Part shown: one piece after another, positions 57,630 through 64,000 of the stretch | How the letters are laid out: each line of letters opens with the position of its first letter | Numbering within the stretch: the first letter of the stretch is position 1 | From: Exiguobacterium sp018617385 | GTDB lineage: Bacteria; Bacillota; Bacilli; Exiguobacteriales; Exiguobacteriaceae | Direction of reading: 5' to 3' | Length of the DNA stretch: 64,000 bases | Assembly: GCF_018617385.1 (NCBI RefSeq) | Contig: NZ_JACSKA010000001.1 | Location: 1-64,000 of the forward strand | The notes under the pieces: model-generated | The model's database searches: none | Told to the model about the DNA's origin: nothing | What the model saw: the letters and a program-made list of their open reading frames with translations, nothing else | Made by a program: the position numbers and the translations under genes

Positions 57630-60600
57630 TCATCCTCTCTTGAATCGTTGTCGGATTCGGCGAAGGAGCGGCTCTTCTTGCCGCGCGTTCCAATAAAAGA
57701 AGAACGAGACAGGTGTGGCGAGTAACAGAAGGATCATGCCCGCGAAATAGACGAGACGTAAGACGGCATTCACCTGCACGTCACGTTCGGAAGACATGTA
57801 CAGTTGTGTCACCCCATTCAATGCGACTTCACCACGCTGTGCCCCTTCATTGGTCGAGAGCTCGAACAATGGAGACGGAGAGTCGTTTAATGTGAAACGG
57901 CCGAGTGAATCTTCGTGAGAGACCGTCCGCTTCATGACACTTCGCGTCACATCGAGAGATTCGGCTTCTGTTTTAGCAAGGAGCGGCCGTTCGGTCACTT
58001 CCTCGACGGTCACTTGGTCGGTTAAGAGAAGATGATCATAGCGGACGACGTTCAAGTTCTTCATCTCCAATCGTCCCGCCTCTTCAACATTGCCGCGTGC
58101 CCAAATGTGAAGCTGCATCGAAGCGGTTCCCTTTGGTGGGATCAAGATCTGTTCGTAGTGATTCCATGTCGATTTACGGTACTCTTCCACTTCACTAATG
58201 AAGTCGGTCCCGATCACGCGACGCTCCTCGTCGAGATAGTACATCTTCACGTGGCGATTTCGAATCTGTTCGCTCCGTGCGTCAAACGCAACCAAATACT
58301 CTCGGTCGGGGAGTGCCTCGATCTGTTCCGATGCGAAGATATACCAGTCACAAGAACAGGTCGGTTCGTAAGATGCGATAAACGTGTCATCTTCGACCGT
58401 GGACTCAAACATATCGTCTGTAATCGATACACAAGTCGCACACGTCGCGGCGGCTTCCGGTGTCGCAAGTGGTTCGGTCACGACGATCTCGTTCGGGTCG
58501 AACTTCCGTAAATCCGTTAGCTCGATTCGTGACGGCACGTTACTATCTACGGTCAACTCGAGCGTGTATGATCCCGGCTCCATCTCAAACGTGCTCGGTG
58601 TCCACCGTTTCAAGGTCGGATGGACATCTTCGAGTGATTGTAGTTGGTATGGGAAGTCGCGACGCAAGGAGTCATACGTGACCGTCTGTGTGCCGATATC
58701 CGTTTTCACATCAGGCAGTTGCCGCATCGCCGTGACCTCAATCGTCTCTTCTTGAACGACTTCTTCGTCCTGCAGGAGGCGTAAGCGAATCGTTCCATCT
58801 GTCGACACGGGTGGAGTCAGGTTGATATGGAATCGGTACTCACCCGGCTCTGCCACATCGATTGAACGAGACAACGTCCCGGATGTGAGTGATACCCCTT
58901 TACCGAAACTGAGAGACGGGTAATTGCGCTCGGACTGAATCGTCCCGTTGTAGTCGAAATCTTGTTCACCTTCGAGAACCATGAACGTGTTCGTCGGTTC
59001 TAATACATTTTGGAGTGACTGCTGTAACGCCTTCCATTCTTCCTCGGGTAAGAAGACGATGTTTTGAATGGCGTTGAAACCGACCGTATTCTCGACGGTG
59101 ATCGTCGTCTCACTCGTCTCGACCTCGTGTAGACCGAGCGGCACCCATTCGAGACGTGCGCCTGTTTGTCGGGTCGTTTCGACGATTTGCTCGTCGTCGT
59201 TGACGGTCACGTCAAGCTGTCCGCCACTCTGATTCAACAAGACACGAGCGAATCCGATGTAGCGCCCAGGAGGTGTCTCTTTCGTGATGGAGAACGTATT
59301 CGGCACCATATGTGACTCGAAACTCTCGATTTGGACATCGTGAATCCACCAATATGTCTTCCGTTCTGGTTTTTGATAACTCAATAAGTCGATGCGCATC
59401 GTCTCGGCAGCCCGTGGTGTCACATATTCCCCGCGCAAATGAATCCCGTCTAAATTCCCGGAATCTCTCGGGGCGACGACGTAAGTCTGGTCGATTTCTT
59501 CCCCGGATGCATCGAAAAAGCGAACTTTCACGTGCAAGCGGTCGACCCCTCGACCCGATGCGACGATATCGAACCGATAGGCGTTATTCGGGAGTGCCGG
59601 CAACAGCCCGGACTTCGCAACTTGCCAAATATAGTTTGGATCTCCTTTGGCGACCTCGGCTTGAAGAATGGGTAAGTCGTTCGTCGAAGACAACGGGTTA
59701 GGTGACAGGTCGACGATGTCCGGATTATCGGCTTTGAAGAACGTCTCATCCTCGAGCATCGAGTTGAACGAAGCGACTTGTTTCGTCGACAAGTCATCGA
59801 GCTCGTAAGGGGGAGCATCGATTCGAGCAGAGGCGAACGAAAGGCCGACACCGTCTCCGAAATCAAGGTCGAACGCAGGATCTTTCACCCCTTGCGTTTG
59901 TTGATACCAACGCCAGTCACTGTTCGCGAAAAGAGTCTTACCCCAGGTGAGGAACGGATTGGCGGAATCGATCGCCTCAAACGGCTTCCAATAATAGTCG
60001 TCGGGGACCTGACTGAGCAGCATATCTTTCTGTTCGATTATCTCGATGGCATCCCCCGGACGAATCCAATCAAAGTCGTCACTATGTCGCTGTGTCGTGA
60101 ATAAAATCGATTGCTTCCCTTGCTCATACCCAGGAAGCGTTCCATAGGTGATGGAACGGTCGATCCCGTAAGGCGTCACGATAAGCTGGGGGACGGTCCG
60201 GTCGGTGAGCGGTGCGACGACATCGAACAAGGTGAATAGACCGACTTGTTTCGTCCGCAGTAAATCACGTTGCGAGGCGAGTACCTCCAAGTTGAATTGC
60301 TGTCGCTCTTCCATTCCTAAATATTCATCTCGATACGCGAACTGGTCGACACCGAATACTTTGATCAAATTACTCGCCTCGTCCGAGCGTCCTGTATCGA
60401 GCAAGTATTGTAAGAGTGAAAACAGATAGCGAATGGCTGGAGTCGACCCTTCATGATGGAATACTGTATTTTCAAGTGAACTGTATACATGAAAATCGCC
60501 AGTTGGTTTGACCGTCTCGCCGAGTGCGGGATTTTGGTTCCATCTCGGTGTCGCCACACCAGTGATGGGCTGGGTCATCTCATCGGCAACAGGGAACTGA

Positions 60601-62045
60601 AGCCACTTCCCGTCAATCTCTCCTTGGACGGTCGCGTATTCTTCAGGGACGTCGACTGGCTTATAAAACCCTTCCATATAGACGGTGCGATACGGATTTA
60701 TAAAAAGAATCAAGGCGACAAAACTACCAATGAAAAGGATGCCGCGATAGAGCGGACGTGGTATCGCTTTGGATTGTCTGGCATCAACAATCCCGATTCC
60801 GAGCGAGAGCAGTAGGCTGTAACTGACAATCAATAGACCGACGAGCTTGTTTGGGTCGCGGAACATCGGACCAATCAACGGTGTGTACGTAACGAGCGCG
60901 ACGAACGCCGTCGCGACCCATTCATACGTTCCAGTCGCGAAAATGATTAAGCCGACACCAAGTAAGCCGAAGAACAAGTGAATCGGTCGCTTATAGCTTC
61001 CGAGAAAACCGATTCCGATGAAGAAGAGTATGATTCCACCGCCTACCCAAAACGTCAATGGGAGTGTATGCAAGTCAAACATCGGCCACCAGTAACTGAT
61101 GGTATACAACACGTTCTCGATTGAAGAGTTGCGACTGAACAACATCAACGTCTCCGTGACGTTAATATTATGTTGGGACGCTTGGGCCCCGAAGAGAATC
61201 GAACCGACATACATGAAGAACCAGTAGCCGTTGAATAAGATGAATACGAACCCGACCGCTGTGATGAGCCGGACGTAGTAAAAGAGAAACGATTTGAATG
61301 GTAACGTCTTCCGTTCGGTCCAAAGCGTTTTGAGCACAATCAGACCGAGCATAATCCCCATATAAATGGCTGAGAAGAAAAAGTAATGAATCCCGGCCGA
61401 CATGAACATGAACGTTGCGGACAACCCGATGGCATCAATCCAAATTCTCGGTGAGAGTCGCTTACTGAACGAGAAGTCTGGATCTAACTGACGTCGGAAT
61501 TTCGGGTCGAATAGGTTAAAGAAGAGTAGGAGTGCGAACGGGAACAACGCATAACCGCATAGGAGATAAATGTGTTGAATGCGCGTGATGATCCACGGGT
61601 TCAACGCGTAAAAGAGCCCGGCGAGCGTGAACGTCATGAGCGTCATCAATTGAAAGTGTTTCGTGATATAAATCGAATGAAGGCGTTTGACGAGTGCGTA
61701 CATACTGAGCGCCGAAACGATGAGCAACGTCAGGATGAAAGATTTGATGAGAAGTGGTCCAGACGCGCCAAACAATAGACTCAGTCCATAGAGCGGTGCG
61801 ATGAAGACGAGTCGGGGCACGTTCAGCAATGTCGTCGTGCTCCACCGTTCATTCCAGGCACCAAAAATTTCTTCGATATAACGGTCAGACGATAGACCGA
61901 ATGCGATGTCACTAAAGACGACCATCCCTGATGAAAAGAGTGGGTACGCATAGACAAAGATGCATGACAGCATAATCGTCAAGGCGATGAGGTCGTAACG
62001 GTACGTATGCAGACCATTTCGTAGTGTAGATAAGATGCGTTGCAA
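57630..62045 (-). CDS. Giant GT-C-like membrane glycosyltransferase with large extracellular region
   Basis: A protein of about 1,471 residues. Residues 1-460 hold about 12 TM helices, and the first outer loop carries the acidic GT-C-like motif VFSDIAFG; MFRDPNKLVGLL is another GT-C-type signature. Residues about 470-1430 form a long outer part with beta-sandwich, carbohydrate-binding-like repeats, a CATC and a CSC pair, and one C-terminal TM with a basic tail. The plan recalls the AftD-type arabinofuranosyltransferases. A TTG at 62045 is chosen since AAAGGAGG precedes it; ATG codons at 62066/62078 overlap that site. Confidence 0.78.
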   Translation of the reverse strand: MQRILSTLRNGLHTYRYDLIALTIMLSCIFVYAYPLFSSGMVVFSDIAFGLSSDRYIEEIFGAWNERWSTTTLLNVPRLVFIAPLYGLSLLFGASGPLLIKSFILTLLIVSALSMYALVKRLHSIYITKHFQLMTLMTFTLAGLFYALNPWIITRIQHIYLLCGYALFPFALLLFFNLFDPKFRRQLDPDFSFSKRLSPRIWIDAIGLSATFMFMSAGIHYFFFSAIYMGIMLGLIVLKTLWTERKTLPFKSFLFYYVRLITAVGFVFILFNGYWFFMYVGSILFGAQASQHNINVTETLMLFSRNSSIENVLYTISYWWPMFDLHTLPLTFWVGGGIILFFIGIGFLGSYKRPIHLFFGLLGVGLIIFATGTYEWVATAFVALVTYTPLIGPMFRDPNKLVGLLIVSYSLLLSLGIGIVDARQSKAIPRPLYRGILFIGSFVALILFINPYRTVYMEGFYKPVDVPEEYATVQGEIDGKWLQFPVADEMTQPITGVATPRWNQNPALGETVKPTGDFHVYSSLENTVFHHEGSTPAIRYLFSLLQYLLDTGRSDEASNLIKVFGVDQFAYRDEYLGMEERQQFNLEVLASQRDLLRTKQVGLFTLFDVVAPLTDRTVPQLIVTPYGIDRSITYGTLPGYEQGKQSILFTTQRHSDDFDWIRPGDAIEIIEQKDMLLSQVPDDYYWKPFEAIDSANPFLTWGKTLFANSDWRWYQQTQGVKDPAFDLDFGDGVGLSFASARIDAPPYELDDLSTKQVASFNSMLEDETFFKADNPDIVDLSPNPLSSTNDLPILQAEVAKGDPNYIWQVAKSGLLPALPNNAYRFDIVASGRGVDRLHVKVRFFDASGEEIDQTYVVAPRDSGNLDGIHLRGEYVTPRAAETMRIDLLSYQKPERKTYWWIHDVQIESFESHMVPNTFSITKETPPGRYIGFARVLLNQSGGQLDVTVNDDEQIVETTRQTGARLEWVPLGLHEVETSETTITVENTVGFNAIQNIVFLPEEEWKALQQSLQNVLEPTNTFMVLEGEQDFDYNGTIQSERNYPSLSFGKGVSLTSGTLSRSIDVAEPGEYRFHINLTPPVSTDGTIRLRLLQDEEVVQEETIEVTAMRQLPDVKTDIGTQTVTYDSLRRDFPYQLQSLEDVHPTLKRWTPSTFEMEPGSYTLELTVDSNVPSRIELTDLRKFDPNEIVVTEPLATPEAAATCATCVSITDDMFESTVEDDTFIASYEPTCSCDWYIFASEQIEALPDREYLVAFDARSEQIRNRHVKMYYLDEERRVIGTDFISEVEEYRKSTWNHYEQILIPPKGTASMQLHIWARGNVEEAGRLEMKNLNVVRYDHLLLTDQVTVEEVTERPLLAKTEAESLDVTRSVMKRTVSHEDSLGRFTLNDSPSPLFELSTNEGAQRGEVALNGVTQLYMSSERDVQVNAVLRLVYFAGMILLLLATPVSFFFYWNARQEEPLLRRIRQRFKRG

Positions 62046-62114
62046 ACCCGATCTGCCTCCTTTCATCACGTATGTCATCTATTTCGCCAAACGTCGGACT
62101 ATCCCTGTCTAATC

Positions 62115-62147
62115 AAAAAAGAGACAGCCGATTCCGGCTATCTCTTT
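62115..62147 (-). terminator. Terminator of the kyn operon
   Basis: GAGATAGCCG pairs with CGGCTGTCTC (one G-T pair), then six T on the minus strand, directly at the kynB stop codon. Confidence 0.85.
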
Positions 62148-62769
62148 ACAATATAGGACGAAGCAATGCGCGAACGGGGCTTCCATCCCCTTCGACAATC
62201 GGGAGCGGAACAGCATTCAAATCATAATCTCCCGGTAAGATGTCGTCTAAAACGAGTCCTTCTAGGATATGCACACCATTTCGTGCTAATGCGTGATGAG
62301 CATCCATCTCTTTACTGTCAATCGCATCGACGGACGGTAAGTCGAGCCCGATCAAGAAGATTCCGAGTTCTCCGAGACGATCGGCAAGAGAGGGCGTCAG
62401 TTCAGGGATCGTCTCGGGAAAGACGCGCTTATCGGGCCAACCATCCGTTTTTAAGATGAGGCGTTCGACCCCAGTCAAATCGTGACCATCCAAATCAGAT
62501 GCTTCAATCTTTGCCTTATGCGGTAGATGAATCACGCGGGCTGGTCCGATATATACGGACGGATCGAGGTCAATCACGCGCTTACCGTGGTCGTCAAAGT
62601 GGAACGGTGCATCGATGTGGGTCCCGAGATGTAAACTCAATGTCATCTTCCCAACATTGACGGAACCACTCTCTGCCATCGGCCACGCGATTTCATATGA
62701 AAATGTTGTATCTCCCGGCCATGTCGCAACATCGGCGTGAAGTGGTTGCGATACATCAATCCAAGTCAT
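62146..62769 (-). CDS. kynB: Kynurenine formamidase
   Basis: A 207-residue cyclase-family hydrolase. The metal site HLGTHIDAPFHF fits the HxGTxxDxxxH motif, and DVSQPLHADVATWPGDTTF is the usual start. It hydrolyses N-formylkynurenine, the TDO product, to kynurenine. It is last of the kynU-kynA-kynB unit, 15 nt after kynA, with an AGGAGCTG site. Confidence 0.95.
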   Translation of the reverse strand: MTWIDVSQPLHADVATWPGDTTFSYEIAWPMAESGSVNVGKMTLSLHLGTHIDAPFHFDDHGKRVIDLDPSVYIGPARVIHLPHKAKIEASDLDGHDLTGVERLILKTDGWPDKRVFPETIPELTPSLADRLGELGIFLIGLDLPSVDAIDSKEMDAHHALARNGVHILEGLVLDDILPGDYDLNAVPLPIVEGDGSPVRALLRPIL

Positions 62770-62784
62770 TGCATTCAGCTCCTC

Positions 62785-63624
62785 TTATAGTGATGTCCGG
62801 ACCGTCCACAGTTCTGGGAAGAAACGATGATCGAGCACGCGACGTAAATAGTTCACGCCAGACGAGCCACCTGTCCCCATCTTCTGTCCGATGATCCGTT
62901 CCACGGTGCTCATGTGGTTAAAGCGCCACATCTGTTGCTGACTCCCGATATCGAGTAGCTTTTCACCGAGCTCATATAAGTCCCAATACGTATCGACGTC
63001 TCGATAGACTTCGACCCATGCCTTCTCGACACTTTCATTCCATTCCCAATCCTGGGTGACATCACGTTCGAGCACGCTCGCATCAATCGATAGACCCCGA
63101 CGATGCATTTCGCGGACCGTCACATCATAAATGCTAGGAGCTTGTAGCGAGCCTTCGAGCAATGGATATAATTTATCATCGTGTGCGTAAACACTGAGCG
63201 TCCGTGCGTTTTTGAAGCCGAGTGCGAATTCAATCTGTCGGTTTTGGTAAGACTGAAAACCAGAGGACGAGCCGAGTTGGTCTCGGAACTCTAAATACTC
63301 GGCCGGTGTCAACGTCGCGAGGACGCCCCATGACTGGATGAGTTGCTGCTGAATCTTCGAGACGCGGGCGAGCATCTTGAACGAACGCTCGAGCTCCCCG
63401 TTCGTGATGGCCGTCGTGGCTGCTGTCAATTCATGCAAGATGAGCTTCATCCACAACTCGCTCGTCTGGTGGATGATGATGAACAGCATCTCATCGTGAT
63501 GGTCGGAAAGGCGATGCTGACTTGATAAAATCGGATCGAGCTGGAGATAGTCACCGTACGACATGTCTTTTGAAAAGTCCGTTTGAATCGATTTTTCTAC
63601 TTTATGTTCCGTGCGTTCACTCAT
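62785..63624 (-). CDS. kynA: Tryptophan 2,3-dioxygenase
   Basis: A 279-residue heme dioxygenase: SYGDYLQLDPILSSQHRLSDHHDEMLFIIIHQTSELWMKLI, EFRDQLGSSSGFQSYQNR and RFNHMSTVERIIGQKMGTGGSSGVNYL with the heme-ligand His. It opens the indole ring of tryptophan. It lies 12 nt after kynU. GGGGGAAC precedes the ATG. Confidence 0.97.
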   Translation of the reverse strand: MSERTEHKVEKSIQTDFSKDMSYGDYLQLDPILSSQHRLSDHHDEMLFIIIHQTSELWMKLILHELTAATTAITNGELERSFKMLARVSKIQQQLIQSWGVLATLTPAEYLEFRDQLGSSSGFQSYQNRQIEFALGFKNARTLSVYAHDDKLYPLLEGSLQAPSIYDVTVREMHRRGLSIDASVLERDVTQDWEWNESVEKAWVEVYRDVDTYWDLYELGEKLLDIGSQQQMWRFNHMSTVERIIGQKMGTGGSSGVNYLRRVLDHRFFPELWTVRTSL

Positions 63625-63636
63625 GACAGTTCCCCC

Positions 63637-64000
63637 TTATGCGACCACTTCGCGGACGTTCTCGAACGCCTCGTACTCTTTGTCGTCCATGATTTTCTTC
63701 AACGTCACGATCACGTCATATACGTCGGTAAACGTGTTATACAATGCGACTGGTGCGAGACGGATGATGTTCGGTGCCCGAAAATCTGGGATGATGTGAT
63801 GTTTCTTCAATGCCTTACAGATACGTGCCGCCTCCGGATGCTCGAGGCTCAAATGAGCGCCACGCTGTCGTGTGTCCGTCGGGCTACCGATGAAGAATCC
63901 GTGTGGTGCGAGCATCTCTTCGATCAAGTCCATCATATACGTCGTGAGCGCGAGTGATTTTTGGCGAATCGCTTCCATCCCGACCTCGTTGAACATCTCA
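63637..64000 (-). CDS. kynU: Kynureninase, C-terminal part (cut by window edge)
   Basis: The C-terminal 121 residues of a PLP enzyme: EMFNEVGMEAIRQKSLALTTYMMDLIEEM, then HLSLEHPEAARICKALKKHHIIPDFRAPNIIRLAPVALYNTFTDVYDVI. These are the typical end of KynU, which splits kynurenine to anthranilate and alanine. The reading frame continues past the window edge without a start. It is the first visible gene of the kyn unit. Confidence 0.93.
   Translation of the reverse strand, partial: EMFNEVGMEAIRQKSLALTTYMMDLIEEMLAPHGFFIGSPTDTRQRGAHLSLEHPEAARICKALKKHHIIPDFRAPNIIRLAPVALYNTFTDVYDVIVTLKKIMDDKEYEAFENVREVVA

Noticed and set aside
58032..58755. Plus-strand ORFs inside the giant GT-C-like gene
   Set aside because: Antisense to a long conserved frame; no ribosome sites and no protein-like features.
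1..64000. CRISPR arrays, tRNA or rRNA genes, prophage
   Set aside because: No regularly spaced repeats, no tRNA-like cloverleaf or rRNA sequence and no phage structural genes were seen on either strand.

Overview
The window reads as chromosome of a low-to-mid G+C Gram-positive bacterium (Bacillota, Bacilli). Strong AGGAGG-type ribosome sites, sigma-A promoters, frequent TTG/GTG starts, hairpin-plus-T terminators, an LTA-synthase-like gene, a cre-type catabolite site, an MhqR-type dyad and Bacillus-like families (YteA, MhqO, RbsRKDACB, TenA-ThiM-ThiD-ThiE) all fit. The mix is what I would expect of Exiguobacterium or a close relative; that genus is an inference from style and content, since no rRNA is present. 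No tRNA, rRNA, CRISPR or prophage was seen.

Layout. 0-0.1 kb: left end of an IS3-family element that runs off the window, inserted just behind an LTA-synthase-like gene. 2-2.8 kb: AT-rich XRE regulator plus membrane protein with a 15-bp operator-like dyad. 2.9-10.7 kb: VOC proteins, a TPP-riboswitch-controlled ThiW transporter gene, a duplicated-domain lipoprotein, a MoxR/DUF58/DUF4129 group and a CAT-TPR fusion with an internal start. 11.1-13.4 kb: quinone/electrophile-stress operon (MarR-MhqO-FMN reductase) with two matching dyads. 13.4-35 kb: housekeeping and accessory genes, with many GNAT acetyltransferases and NUDIX hydrolases, an M23 peptidase, a pirin, a Cys-rich four-helix protein, an aldehyde dehydrogenase, and a two-gene unit of pentapeptide-repeat protein plus aminoglycoside 6-adenylyltransferase. 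36.5-39.6 kb: TPP-riboswitch-controlled tenA-thiM-thiD-thiE thiamine salvage operon. 40.4 kb: 7TM-PAS-GGDEF protein. 44-49.8 kb: complete ribose operon rbsRKDACB with an operator between -35 and -10 and a cre site.

50-62 kb is the most interesting part: a mannose-centred surface glycosylation cluster. ManA makes mannose-6-phosphate and ManC makes GDP-mannose. Three glycosyltransferases (GT2, GT4, and a GT2 fused to a receiver-like domain), a flippase, a degenerate response regulator (Glu at the phosphoacceptor position), a lipoprotein and a roughly 1,470-residue GT-C-like membrane protein with a huge extracellular part follow. The set looks like a polyprenyl-phosphate-sugar route to a secreted or cell-wall glycan, with signalling-like domains built in. 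The genes sit back to back with 40-46 bp gaps and overlap tail to tail by up to 80 bp.

62.1-64 kb: kynB, kynA and the 3' part of kynU, on the minus strand, for tryptophan breakdown to anthranilate.
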